A stretch of DNA of 45,727 nucleotides. Origin: Paulinella micropora. Lineage: Eukaryota > Cercozoa > Imbricatea > Euglyphida. Of the stretch, positions 19,456 through 28,632 are shown in pieces; the stretch's first letter is position 1, and each line of letters starts with the position of its first letter. The DNA lies in NCBI GenBank assembly GCA_009731375.1, contig BJOX01000327.1, forward strand, positions 14,119-59,845. The letters run 5' to 3'. Below the pieces are notes generated by a model. That model was not told the DNA's origin. It ran no database searches and saw nothing but the letters and a program-made list of their open reading frames with translations. A program made the position numbers and the translations under genes.

Positions 19456-19628
19456 TAGAGTTTGAGAGAAATTCATATATGGACTATTTATTGACTAAGA
19501 ATGCTTGTATTGAATTTGGATGAAATTATGTATATTTTTATTGAAATTAATAGTAAGACGAATTTATATGAAAATAGCCTTATTTTATATAAAAAGATAA
19601 CTGTGTTATAGTAATACCTATAGTAGTT

Positions 19629-20764
19629 GTATGTATGTATGTAATGGATCTATCTATCTATCTATCTATCTATCTAACTATATGTATATATGCACATGTA
19701 TGTATATGTATGTATATGTAGGTATATTTATGTTTGCAAATATCACATGGTATAGAAACCGTTTGTTTGTGTCAAAAACGCAAAATAAGGCGAGGCCTTA
19801 TCCAATACCAAACTCCATCTGTTGTAGAAGAAACTTTAGCAATATTGCTGTGCGACCTAAACCTCAAACGAGTTTTGGGATCGCAGCTCGCTTCACCAAA
19901 ACAAACAACGACCCCAGGGCCTATTGTCGCCACCACAAAATTTGGGGGTTGCCAGCAAGAGACCACAGCAATGCCCACGCAAACCCGGGCACGTAAGTCT
20001 TAGTCTTAAGTTGTGTTACAAAATTAGGCTCGACCCCTTTACGCAAAACCACTACAGCTGTAGCTCTCATCTCAGCCTCGAAAGAGCAATCAGAAGATTG
20101 TGACTGTATCGACCAAAAAGCGATATACTTTGTCAACTCTGCAAGTATTTCGATTTTTGGTCACTTGATACAGTAGTTACAAGCAGAGCTAGCCCGATAA
20201 AGTATTAGGTATTTTACATACTTTACATACTTTACATACTTTACCCACATTACACACATTACATACTTTACACACATTACATACATTTACCCTTAGATAC
20301 GCTACATACTTTGGATGCTTTACATACATTACACACAGCAGATACTTTACACACATTACATACATTTACCTTGATGGCTGACAAGCAGAGCTAGCCCGAT
20401 AAAGAATAAGATATTTTACTTTACATGCTTTTACATACTTTACACACATTGCATACTTTACGATGTTATGAGTACTGTTATGTCATGTTATGTATGTATG
20501 TCATGTATGTCATGTATGTCATGTATGTCATGTATGTCATGTATGTCATGTATGTCATGTATGTCATGTATGTCATGTATGTCATGTATGTCATGTATGT
20601 CATGTATGTCATGTATGCCATGTATGCCATGTATGTCATGTATGCCATGTTATGTCATGTTATGTCATGTTATGCCATGTTATGAGTACTGTTATGTCAT
20701 GTTATGCCATGTTATGTCATGTTATGTCATGTTATGTCATGTTATGTCATGTATGTATGTCATG
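19629..20764. repeat. Host flank: microsatellites and a 9-bp minisatellite
   Basis: ATCT and TATG/TATATG repeats lie at 19629-19735, TTACATACT-like repeats at 20205-20350 with a repeated GCAGAGCTAGCCCGATAAAG at about 20184 and 20385, and an ATGTATGTC minisatellite at 20490-20764. Between 19736 and 20200 the sequence is less AT-rich and has an open stretch ending at a GTAAGT donor-like site near 19992, but no gene was recognised. Frames across the minisatellite are repeat artefacts. Confidence 0.75.
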
Positions 20765-21015
20765 TAAAACAAATCAGCCGTTTCCAACTGGGCTTCCTTA
20801 TCGGAGATGGCGGTCATTCACGCATACTACTTTACCCGAAAAGGATGGTCATCCAAGCATACCAGAACCGTTGCCATTTCCACAATGCTTGGCCCAAACT
20901 TAATTATTTAGGCGATTCTGATGCTCCGGCCAATGTTTGGTTAATGAAATTTTATGTGGATTAGATGCAGGGACATATTTTCTCTTCCATGTAGACTCGA
21001 GCTTCATCGCGCAAT
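20765..21015 (+). other. Host flank: short unassigned coding-like fragment
   Basis: An open stretch of about 60 codons (20770-20964) contains GFLIGDGGHSR and several aromatic residues. It has no clear start and no family I can name with confidence; it looks like a transposon or host-gene remnant. Confidence 0.25.
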
Positions 21016-21029
21016 TTGATTGACCACCT

Positions 21030-21112
21030 ACCTACCTACCTACCTACCTACCTACCTTCCTACCTTCCTACCTACCTATCTATCTATCTATCTATATATC
21101 TATCTATCTTTG
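21030..21112. repeat. CTAC/CTAT microsatellite
   Basis: Tandem CTAC then CTAT tetranucleotides immediately precede the retroelement fragment. Confidence 0.85.
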
Positions 21113-21256
21113 ACGCACGAGCATACAAGACCAACCGATACAACGAGCTCAAATCTCAAATCGAGGACAACGGATGGACCTGCCACCTTCGACCAATCGA
21201 ATGCGGGGCTCGCGGCATGGTATCGTTCTCTGTTCATCGATGTTTCCGCGCCTTGT
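21113..21256 (+). pseudogene. Retroelement RT C-terminal fragment, 5' part, split by element B
   Basis: The frame holds YNELKSQIEDNGWTC and PIECGARGMVSFSVHRCF, a domain often found after reverse transcriptase in invertebrate and fish retroelements. It runs to Ala-Leu at the insertion point. The continuation is at 42633 onward. The known pattern places a Leu-Gly next, and the right flank supplies exactly that. Confidence 0.65.
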
Positions 21257-21400
21257 AGTAGTATAATATGAAATTTACAAGGGTCGTTTTTTCGTGCCTT
21301 AAAACGACCTCATAAATTTCATTTCTCTTCTCCTATTAATCTCCTGCCCAATCAATACAAGAGCACAAAACACCCCAAAGAGCCCCACCGCGCGAGCGCT
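21257..21400 (+). repeat. Left terminal inverted repeat of element B
   Basis: The first 129 bp match the complement of 42504-42632 with one mismatch (CTCCTG/CTCCCG). The match resumes as CCGCGCGAGCGCT (21388-21400) with 42444-42456, after about 47 bp present only at the right end. It contains a 53-bp quasi-palindrome at 21269-21321. Confidence 0.92.
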
Positions 21401-21444
21401 GAGAGAAAATATATTGTAAAAGAAAAAAACGAATTTACTACCAC

Positions 21445-21529
21445 TGCGACACTGTGACAAAAAAGTGAAATTTTGTCGCAACCTCTGCGACACTGCGACA
21501 CTGCGACACCGCCGTGTTTTGGTGTCGCA
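21445..21529. repeat. Subterminal TGCGACAC iterons
   Basis: TGCGACAC occurs at 21445, 21486, 21494 and 21502 on plus, and as GTGTCGCA at 21522 and TTGTCGCA at 21473 on minus. The array is found only at the left end of B, between the TIR and the GIY-YIG gene. A protein-binding or replication role is possible. Confidence 0.65.
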
Positions 21530-21636
21530 TGGTGATATTCACGGAAATAGAATTTTCTAGAATTTAAGCCACCAGCCACCTATAAATCTAATGATTTTCA
21601 TTTAAGGATAAGGACATAATAAGACATAAAAGGACA

Positions 21637-22305
21637 ATGCCAGACTACAAGCAAGGAAAGATTTATGCTATCCGCTCACACCAGACCGACCAAATATATA
21701 TTGGTTCTACCACAAACCCACTTCATAAAAGATTGTATGCTCATAGAAGTTTCTTCAAAAAACAAACCTACTACATGACTTCTTTTGATGTTTTGAAATA
21801 TGATGATAACTACATTGAACTTATTGAAATGTTTCCATGTAATAACAAAATGGAACTTGGTAAGAGAGAAGGAGAAATAATAAGACATACGGAAAATTGT
21901 GTTAATAAAAGAATTGAAGGAAGAACAATCAAAGAATGGGAAGAGGATAATAAAGAAAAAATTAAACAACAAAATCAGGAATATTATCAAATTAAGAAAG
22001 ATAAATATAAGATACAAGAGGAAAAGGTTAAAGAAAGGTGTAGAAAATACAGAGAAGAAAATACTGACATAAATAAAAAGAAATATGTATCGGAAAGAAG
22101 AAAAGAATACTTAAAAAAATATAACAAAGAATATTCAAAAACATATAGAGAGACCAACACTGAAAAATTGAAAGAAAACAAAAACAAAAAAATCAGTTGT
22201 GTATGTGGAGGAAAATATAATATTTCTCATAGAATAAGACATATAACCACTGCTAAACATTTTGATAACCTGATCGGATTAAATGTATTTAATTTTTCAA
22301 TCTAA
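21637..22305 (+). CDS. GIY-YIG endonuclease with C-terminal CxCG zinc finger
   Basis: 222 residues. The GIY-YIG core is at the N-terminus: GKIYAIRS, IYIGSTT, the Arg in LHKRLYAHR, and the Glu in ELGKREGEIIR. A long Lys/Glu/Tyr-rich coiled region follows (about residues 95-185). The end has SCVCGGKYNISHRIRHITTAKH, a compact zinc finger shared with small terminal genes of A and B. GIY-YIG nucleases are common in polinton-like viruses and virophages and may act in homing or recombination. It is the first gene inside the left TIR; its stop overlaps the convergent integrase end by 9 bp. Confidence 0.85.
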   Translation: MPDYKQGKIYAIRSHQTDQIYIGSTTNPLHKRLYAHRSFFKKQTYYMTSFDVLKYDDNYIELIEMFPCNNKMELGKREGEIIRHTENCVNKRIEGRTIKEWEEDNKEKIKQQNQEYYQIKKDKYKIQEEKVKERCRKYREENTDINKKKYVSERRKEYLKKYNKEYSKTYRETNTEKLKENKNKKISCVCGGKYNISHRIRHITTAKHFDNLIGLNVFNFSI

Positions 22306-23319
22306 TATTTGTTTCTTCTTTCTTATTCTATCCGAGGTTCTCACATTACTTTCATCGATATCTTCACGTTTTAATAATCTCTGTGTGTTTCGTTCCTTAG
22401 TTATTTTTTTCTGTTTATCTTTTACTTGCTTTTCTTCATCTACTGATTTAGTAAATTCAGTTTTTAGAAGTTCTCGCGGTGATACTAATTCATTATCAGA
22501 TAGAATGATTTTAAAGCCAGACCTACCTATTACTTTGTAAATCTGCTTACTAAACTGCTTTCCGCCTTTTTCAAACATCCGTCTCTTTAATTCTTTTCTT
22601 ACATTATCGCCAACATTGAATTCGTCTATTAAATTATCACGTGTGATTTTCTGTTTATTTTTGTTTCTTCTAGCAAAGACATCCACAGGTTTGGCTTGAA
22701 TTCCTCTATGAACTTTATGATTGTACGCATTAACCAAGTCTTGAATATAACTTACCCAGTCAAAATTTCTATTAGTTTCAAATAAAAGGTCAAGCCATCT
22801 CCTAATACTTCTTATCACTCTATCAACAACCGCAAGCGCTCTATGGTCGCCGACTTCAACGACATCGTGTTTAATTCCATTTTCAACAAAATAATCACGA
22901 GTAGCACCTTTATATTCTCCTCCGCTGTCAGTTGTAATTGACTTTGGTTTATAAGGTATAGATTTCAAAGCATAATATACTTCTTTTGCTGTTTTATTTT
23001 TTAGTGGAATGATTATTAAAAATCGGGAATGACAATCAATCCAACAAAGCATCCAAGCATAGCCTTTATTCCCCTTTTTGTCCTTTATTTTACTCATGTC
23101 AGCCAAATCTAGAAAAACTTGGTCTAAGGGTTTGTCCGCCCATATAGTATTCCATATTTTTGGGTTCTTTTTTTGATAATGAATTTCTAATGACTCTTCT
23201 TCTTTTGTCTTTTTTGTTTCCGAAGTAGTCGAAAACAAAGGTACTACTTCTCCCGTTGGTGTGTCCTCAAGTTGGCTATCCGCATTCTGTGTATTAATAA
23301 TTGTATGTTTATAGTCCAT
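22297..23319 (-). CDS. INT: Retroviral-type (rve) integrase, DD34D (element B)
   Basis: 340 residues from the ATG at 23317-23319 (MDYKHTI, aligned with MDHKHTT in A); an open extension to 23400 is probably not used. Core motifs are LDLADMSK, WIDCHSRF, TDSGGEYKG and AVVDRVIRSIRRW; as in A the third acidic residue is Asp, 35 positions after the second. The C-terminal SH3-like part ends SPRELLK and a basic tail with RTSDRIRKKKQ. The frame is intact. It follows the acidic-protein gene on the same strand, with the small plus-strand gene between them. Confidence 0.88.
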   Translation of the reverse strand: MDYKHTIINTQNADSQLEDTPTGEVVPLFSTTSETKKTKEEESLEIHYQKKNPKIWNTIWADKPLDQVFLDLADMSKIKDKKGNKGYAWMLCWIDCHSRFLIIIPLKNKTAKEVYYALKSIPYKPKSITTDSGGEYKGATRDYFVENGIKHDVVEVGDHRALAVVDRVIRSIRRWLDLLFETNRNFDWVSYIQDLVNAYNHKVHRGIQAKPVDVFARRNKNKQKITRDNLIDEFNVGDNVRKELKRRMFEKGGKQFSKQIYKVIGRSGFKIILSDNELVSPRELLKTEFTKSVDEEKQVKDKQKKITKERNTQRLLKREDIDESNVRTSDRIRKKKQILD

Positions 23320-23329
23320 ATTATATACA

Positions 23330-23586
23330 ATGAGATTTTTAAAGTCCAATGTTAAGAATAAAAAATATAAAGTCATTAGTCCAAAAGGTAAGGTTATCAA
23401 TTTTGGTGATACTAGATATGAACATTATAAAGACCGCATAGGGTTATATTCACACTTAGACCACTTAGACAAGGAGAGAAGAAAAATTATAGAGCAAGAG
23501 CAAAGGCTAAAAAAAATTCAAAAGGTGAATTAACTTATAATAATCCAGAGTATAGTAATTATTATTCTTATCACTATCTCTGGTGA
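23330..23586 (+). pseudogene. Small DH.D..RR protein (DUF5754-like), one-base frameshift
   Basis: The first part contains KYKVISPKGKVINFGD and SHLDHLDKERR; after a short A-run (23482-23486) the frame is lost and a different frame carries the expected continuation (Tyr/Arg-rich, ending Tyr-Leu-Trp at 23584). This layout matches small proteins of unknown function (DUF5754-like) in giant viruses and polinton-like viruses. The break could be a real mutation or a homopolymer error. There is no counterpart in A. Confidence 0.55.
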
Positions 23587-23588
23587 TT

Positions 23589-24107
23589 TTAAAACTTGAG
23601 AAAACATTTTTCAACATCATTATTTTTTTCTTTCTTAGCACCTGAAGACTGATTATATACCTTTACACTTACACTACTTGATCTTTTTCCTTTCCCCTTC
23701 TTCGGTTTTGGCTCTTCTTCTTCACTACTCTCGCTTTCGCTTTCTTCACTCTCGGGCTCAGGCTCTGGTTTCTTACTCTTCTTCGCTCTCTTAGTTTCTG
23801 CCTTCGCTCTTTTGATTTTCATTTTCGCCATCTTTTCGGCAATGATATCAGTGAAATCAACCTCATCCTCACTCTCACTCTTCTCCTCTGGGCTATCATT
23901 ATCTCGTTCAGTAATAATATCCTTTGCCAAGTTCTTTTCTTCAATTTGTTTTATTCGTTCCTCCATATCTTCATCTTCTTGCTTTACAGCATTTCTATAT
24001 TGCGCCAATACATTTTTGGCATGCTCCATCTTTCGTTGTTTCGCTTTCGCTTTTATTCCTTCCACAGCACTGCCCCAATTCTTACGACTTGCTTCAGCGG
24101 ATGGCAT
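23589..24107 (-). CDS. Charged acidic/basic protein upstream of integrase (element B)
   Basis: 172 residues, homologue of 11589-12110 in A. Starts MPSAEASRKNWGSAV, has a helical N-terminus, Glu/Asp- and Lys-rich tracts, a Ser/Glu repeat (SEESESESSEEEE) and a conserved end (SVSVKVYN, then CFLKF). It is divergent from the fibre gene and upstream of the integrase. Function unknown. Confidence 0.62.
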   Translation of the reverse strand: MPSAEASRKNWGSAVEGIKAKAKQRKMEHAKNVLAQYRNAVKQEDEDMEERIKQIEEKNLAKDIITERDNDSPEEKSESEDEVDFTDIIAEKMAKMKIKRAKAETKRAKKSKKPEPEPESEESESESSEEEEPKPKKGKGKRSSSVSVKVYNQSSGAKKEKNNDVEKCFLKF

Positions 24108-24308
24108 ACTATACTAAGATTAATATTTTTTTAGTATTTACAAATTAAATATTTATTAATATAATATGTCGCAATATAAATCCTTACTAGGCCTTAATGA
24201 GTTGGCTGTTGATAGTCTAGACANNNNNNNNNNTGCGGACGGCATTCTATACTAAAACTTTTATATTTTAGCATTTTTAATAATTAATAAATATTTGATT
24301 AATATACA
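24108..24308. other. Divergent promoter region with duplicated gene starts around a 10-N gap
   Basis: An AT-rich spacer is followed by the first 59 nt of a fibre gene (24165-24223), ten Ns, the first codons of a second acidic-protein gene on minus (24234-24245), another AT-rich spacer, and the real fibre start at 24309. The two versions differ slightly, so two diverged copies of one region were joined. This is best explained as an assembly join of two element copies. Confidence 0.75.
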
Positions 24309-27300
24309 ATGGGTAGTCAATATAAGTCTCTCTTAGGCCTTAACGAGTTGGCCGTTGATAGTCTAGACATAAAAAACTTAGACCTTACCAACACTAACAT
24401 AGTAGGCTTAAACACAGACAGAGTGCCAGAAGATGCCGAACCCGTAAATCTTTATTTCACTGATAACCGCTTTGATACACGGCTCGCTTTAAAATCAACA
24501 ACAGATGTCAAAGAAGGAAAAAATTTATACTACACAGAGCAACGAGTAAGGGACAACGACGAAGTTAAAGCCTCAACTCAACACCGCTCCAATACAAGTA
24601 ATCCGCACCAAACCAGTCTATACAATCTCATAGACACAAACATATCCGCACCAGTGGTCGGGCAATACTTAACATATAATGATGTAGATGGTAAATGGAG
24701 AAATACAACAATCGGCTCAATTGATACACTCTCTGATGTAGTCATAACAGCACCAATTGCTATGAATAGTTATCTAACATATAACTCAATAAACTGGGTA
24801 AATAAAACATTTCCAATAAATGTGGATGAATTCGGCAACATTAGTATGGGTGGTAATTTGAATATAACGGGAGTTAATTTACTAAATACCAAAGATGTTG
24901 ATACTTGGATATCAGAGCACGAAGACAATAATGATAAAGTGTCAGCGGACGGCTCAATTAATACACATAGCGATGTGTTAATTACAGGCACACCCGCCGA
25001 TAACCAACTACTCATTTATAGCACAGGCCAATGGAGAAATGTTGCTTCACCTTTTCTACGACTAGACGGCACCGCCAGTATGACAGCGGGATTAAATATG
25101 GGAGGATTTGCTATTTCAAATGTTGGTAATGTTGATGGTATTGATGTTTCGGCTCTTGATACTTCGGTGGTAAAACTAACGGGAGACCAAACCATAACAG
25201 GGAATAAAACATTTACTACTTATGTGGCCGTAAAAGACTCAAATCCATTAAACACAGGCAAATTATTCTTTAATTATAACAATAATATGGGCTCTATCTA
25301 TTCGTCGGAGGCAGGTGGAGCAACGGGCTATCCATTATCTTTTGTAGGCTCTTCCATACTTTTTGCTCCAACAACAGGGGGTGGGATAACATTAACGGGC
25401 AATGTTTTTAATTTTAACAGCACGACAGCAATCAGCGGGCTTCCAGCGCCATTCTATGACAATGATGCTTCAACAAAAGCATATACCGATACTAAACTAG
25501 CAAAGGACGGCACAACGGCTATGACTGGTAGTTTAAATATGGGAGGATTTTCAATAACAAATGTTGGTAATGTTGATGGTATTGATGTTTCGGCTCTTGA
25601 TACTTCAGTCGTTAAACTAACAGGAGACCAAACCATAGCAGGAACCAAAACATTCAGCAACATAATAAATGCTAGTGCGGGGATTGATATGAAAAGCCAA
25701 ATCATAACAAATGTTAATCTTGTTGATGGTGTTGATGTTTCCACCCTTGATACTTCGGTGGTTAAACTAACAGGAGACCAAACCATAGCAGGGAATAAAA
25801 AATTTACTTCAACTTTGGAAGTAAGTGGTTCATCCAATCCAACTACTTTTGACGGCATCGGCATAGCCTTTGATACAAAAATAGGAATGATTGCCGCACA
25901 AAAGACAGCAACAGCGACTTGGTATCCGATACAAATAACGGGTTCGTATGTAGAGTTATATTCGGGTAATACTTTAATTATATCCGCAACTGGCACTACA
26001 CTATCTTTAAATAACAACAAAATAACAAACTTAGCCACACCATCAGCAACAACGGACGGAGCAAACAAAAGTTATGTGGATACATTAGACGGGCAAAATG
26101 TGAAACTAACAGGAAACCAAACCATAGCAGGAATTAAGACATATAGCAGTGGTGTTGAAATAACGGGAAATTCAATAAATGCTACAACAAAGGGCACATT
26201 TATCGTTTTCAATTCTACCAGTAATATCGGGTCAATTGCTAGTTTGGATATGAAAACTGCAACATATTACAACTTTGAAATTTCTGCGAAAAAAACAAGT
26301 TTTATTATTCATGGAACGATTGTCGGTTGGGTAAATGCTTCGGGTCTAGATTGTAATAGTAGCAAAATAGCCAACCTTGGAACTCCGACATTATCAACAG
26401 ACGGAGCGAATAAAAGTTATGTTGATACTAATTTCGTGGGACTATCAACAGACCAAACCATAACAGGAAGCAAAACATTTAATGGGGCGAGCACTACAAT
26501 AAAATATCTAACTTTAACGAACAATGCAGATTTTAATAATCAAACTATCACTAATGGCGGAAATATCACATATAATGGGGCGAGGATATTAAACCAAAAT
26601 GGAGGAGATATATTCTTTTCACAGACTTCAGGCGATTATCAATATTTCTTATTTACTTTAAATACTGCTACAAGTGGAACCGCGAACCAAAGAGGTTATG
26701 TATTTACGAATGTAGCATCTGATGTAAAAGGGGCGGGACTTTATATTTCAAAACTTTTGGATAATAAAAGTGCTTCGTCTGACATTGTCCGTTTTAACAA
26801 TGCTGGCGGTATGCGGTTTTATGGTGCCTTAGATATGAACTCAAACAATATAACAAATGGCGGGACAATAACGGGAACAACAGTTACTTCAACCGCGGGT
26901 ATATCAACGACGACACTAACCGCAAGCGGATTATTAACAGCCACAGGAGGCTCTAGCATAGTCATACAAGGAAATACCAATGGAGGTAATACAAGAGGGA
27001 TATTTTTGTGGGACACTGGCAACACCAGTTATGGCATTTATATGGCTTCAAATGGGGGAGCCACAAATACCAGAAGTCTAGCGGGAGGGTCTGCGGTTGC
27101 AGGCAATGATTTCACTTCTTTTGCCGTTAGATTTAGGGTAAGTAATGCTTCAACCGACGGATTTATATGGGAGAACTCGTCCGAACAATTATTAATGTCA
27201 TTGAACGGGGCAAACGGGACTTTATGGACAAAAGGGTTAATAACGGCTAGTGCGGGGATATCAACAACGACATTAACAACGAGCGACAAAATAACAACAG

Positions 27301-28289
27301 CATCAGGCAAACCGATAATCATAGGCAACTCAACGAAAGGAGTGGGAGCGACAGGTGGTTTAGAATTATATGGAACGGCTTCAAATATCGCAGGGGCACA
27401 CTTACAAGCAATAACAACGGCGGATACTTATCCAACATTTCAATTATTGAATTGGGCACACGACAATGTCAATTTAAGTTTTGATGCTTATTTTGACGGC
27501 ACGAACTGGAAATCAAGCCACAGCGGTTCAAACTTTCTAATTCAAAAAGGTGGCAAACTCGCTTTTTATTATAATTCAGGAACAGCGGTGGGAAACAATA
27601 TATCTTACACTGAGGCAATGAACATTAATACGTCGGGAGAGGTAGTCATCCCAACAGCATCCAGCGGTTTTTTAACCATAAGAAAAAGACCCGCTTCTAC
27701 CGTTGACGCCCAACTATATTTTAAATCGGGAGGATATACGAATTATGGAGTAATTGTTTCTTCTACTGGTTTGCTTCACGCTTGGACTACTTCAAACTCT
27801 ACTACTGGCGAGCCGTCAGGCAGTTATAATTATATTCCGCTTAATGGTGCTTGGACAAACTCCTCGGACAGGAGATTAAAATCAAATATTAAGACATTAG
27901 ACTGCGGTGATTGTTGCGAGAAATTAATGAAGATAAATTGTTGTTCATATTATTGGAAATCAGACGAAAAGAAAGAAAAAAAAGGCCACGGATTTATTGC
28001 TGACGAAGTTAAAAAAATATTTCCTGAATTTGTATCTGAAAGCGGAATAAAAGCGGACGATGGAGATGGCTACCTTGAAGGTATAACATATACAGACTTC
28101 ATACCGATATTGGTAAGCGCTTTTCAACACATGGCGGAGAAAGTAGATAATCTCCAACGTGTAAATCTCCGACATGTCGGAGATATAGATAATTTAGAAA
28201 AAAAAAATAATAATCTCTCGCTTATTATAGAAGACATATCCAAGCAATTGGCAGAAATACGAGCCGTTGTATATCCAACCAATGGCTAA
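24309..28289 (+). CDS. Tail-fibre-like adhesin with S74 chaperone domain (element B)
   Basis: 1326 residues, intact. The N-terminus (LLGLNELAVDSLDIKNLDL) probably attaches to the virion. At least seven repeats of the type VVKLTGDQTI.G form a fibrous shaft, and beta-rich distal modules include GIFLWDTGNTSYGIYM. The C-terminus has SDRRLKSNIK (Ser-Lys dyad), GHGFIADEV and PEFVSE, the S74 intramolecular chaperone that assembles and then leaves the trimer. A 42-bp palindromic insertion adds 14 residues near 1281-1295 compared with A. Likely role: host recognition. Confidence 0.88.
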   Translation: MGSQYKSLLGLNELAVDSLDIKNLDLTNTNIVGLNTDRVPEDAEPVNLYFTDNRFDTRLALKSTTDVKEGKNLYYTEQRVRDNDEVKASTQHRSNTSNPHQTSLYNLIDTNISAPVVGQYLTYNDVDGKWRNTTIGSIDTLSDVVITAPIAMNSYLTYNSINWVNKTFPINVDEFGNISMGGNLNITGVNLLNTKDVDTWISEHEDNNDKVSADGSINTHSDVLITGTPADNQLLIYSTGQWRNVASPFLRLDGTASMTAGLNMGGFAISNVGNVDGIDVSALDTSVVKLTGDQTITGNKTFTTYVAVKDSNPLNTGKLFFNYNNNMGSIYSSEAGGATGYPLSFVGSSILFAPTTGGGITLTGNVFNFNSTTAISGLPAPFYDNDASTKAYTDTKLAKDGTTAMTGSLNMGGFSITNVGNVDGIDVSALDTSVVKLTGDQTIAGTKTFSNIINASAGIDMKSQIITNVNLVDGVDVSTLDTSVVKLTGDQTIAGNKKFTSTLEVSGSSNPTTFDGIGIAFDTKIGMIAAQKTATATWYPIQITGSYVELYSGNTLIISATGTTLSLNNNKITNLATPSATTDGANKSYVDTLDGQNVKLTGNQTIAGIKTYSSGVEITGNSINATTKGTFIVFNSTSNIGSIASLDMKTATYYNFEISAKKTSFIIHGTIVGWVNASGLDCNSSKIANLGTPTLSTDGANKSYVDTNFVGLSTDQTITGSKTFNGASTTIKYLTLTNNADFNNQTITNGGNITYNGARILNQNGGDIFFSQTSGDYQYFLFTLNTATSGTANQRGYVFTNVASDVKGAGLYISKLLDNKSASSDIVRFNNAGGMRFYGALDMNSNNITNGGTITGTTVTSTAGISTTTLTASGLLTATGGSSIVIQGNTNGGNTRGIFLWDTGNTSYGIYMASNGGATNTRSLAGGSAVAGNDFTSFAVRFRVSNASTDGFIWENSSEQLLMSLNGANGTLWTKGLITASAGISTTTLTTSDKITTASGKPIIIGNSTKGVGATGGLELYGTASNIAGAHLQAITTADTYPTFQLLNWAHDNVNLSFDAYFDGTNWKSSHSGSNFLIQKGGKLAFYYNSGTAVGNNISYTEAMNINTSGEVVIPTASSGFLTIRKRPASTVDAQLYFKSGGYTNYGVIVSSTGLLHAWTTSNSTTGEPSGSYNYIPLNGAWTNSSDRRLKSNIKTLDCGDCCEKLMKINCCSYYWKSDEKKEKKGHGFIADEVKKIFPEFVSESGIKADDGDGYLEGITYTDFIPILVSAFQHMAEKVDNLQRVNLRHVGDIDNLEKKNNNLSLIIEDISKQLAEIRAVVYPTNG
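28165..28184. repeat. 20-bp palindrome, copy 1 (inside fibre gene)
   Basis: Perfect palindrome ATCTCCGACATGTCGGAGAT, preceded by a half unit ATCTCCAACGTGTAA (28150-28164). The compound unit lies between two copies of TAGATAAT (28144-28151 and 28186-28193). Absent from the fibre of A. Confidence 0.85.
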
Positions 28290-28632
28290 TAATACAACCA
28301 GACTTCACAGACCACCACCTATTATGGATATGGATGGCGAACTAACTCCCGAATTAAAATCCCGTGTTCTTGAAGTAGAACTAAAGACTGAGGAAAAAAA
28401 AGTAGAGCATGAATTGGAAGATAACTGGTCGTGCTGTTGTATGAAAAATAGACCGACAGACAGCCGACTTATTAAATACTTATTTCAAATGGGTATCATT
28501 ATCTCCATCATCACCCTTTGTATCGTAAGGCTATCTGAAAAGAACTTACCTTGTGAGGTCGCTAATACTTATGTCGGAATTTTAACATTGCTTATCGGTA
28601 TTTGCCTTCCATCACCTTCTTCAAAGAAATGA
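28282..28632 (+). CDS. Two-TM membrane protein (element B)
   Basis: 116 residues from ATG 28282 (MANNTTR, aligned with MSNNTTR in A), overlapping the fibre stop by 8 nt. Same topology as the A homologue: Pro-rich N-terminus, charged segment, SCCC, then two hydrophobic segments (YLFQMGIIISIITLCIVRL and VGILTLLIGICL). The next feature is a double hairpin. Confidence 0.65.
   Translation: MANNTTRLHRPPPIMDMDGELTPELKSRVLEVELKTEEKKVEHELEDNWSCCCMKNRPTDSRLIKYLFQMGIIISIITLCIVRLSEKNLPCEVANTYVGILTLLIGICLPSPSSKK

Larger units (their letters stand above)
1..19460. mobile_element. Element A: partial Maverick/Polinton-like element
   Basis: Genes for integrase, protein-primed polymerase, packaging ATPase, protease, major and minor capsid proteins and an S74 fibre lie together, which is the defining set of Polintons and polinton-like viruses. 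The left end is outside the window. The right end is not resolved: the last gene ends at 18890, a nested inverted repeat lies at 19354-19455, and host-like microsatellites begin near 19629. No TIR partner is in the window. Several genes carry stops or indels, so this copy is probably an old insertion. The structural block is collinear with element B, but the polymerase is of a different type and lies on the integrase side. Confidence 0.85.

Noticed and set aside
19600-19625. Right terminus of element A near AATACCT
   Set aside because: The complement begins AGGTATTACTATAAC, loosely like the B tip, but the other TIR and the target duplication are outside the window.
19736-20000. Host exon ending at a GTAAGT donor
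   Set aside because: No acceptor, start or recognised protein similarity; one donor-like hexamer is weak evidence.
20490-20764. Regular ATGTATGTC repeats resembling a CRISPR-like array
   Set aside because: Units are contiguous with no unique spacers; this is a minisatellite.
20425-20903. Long Met-Cys-His/Tyr-Val reading frames
   Set aside because: Produced by the minisatellite in three frames; no codon signal.
20770-20964. LAGLIDADG-like endonuclease suggested by GFLIGDGG
   Set aside because: Only one short motif, no second motif or domain length; left as an unassigned fragment.
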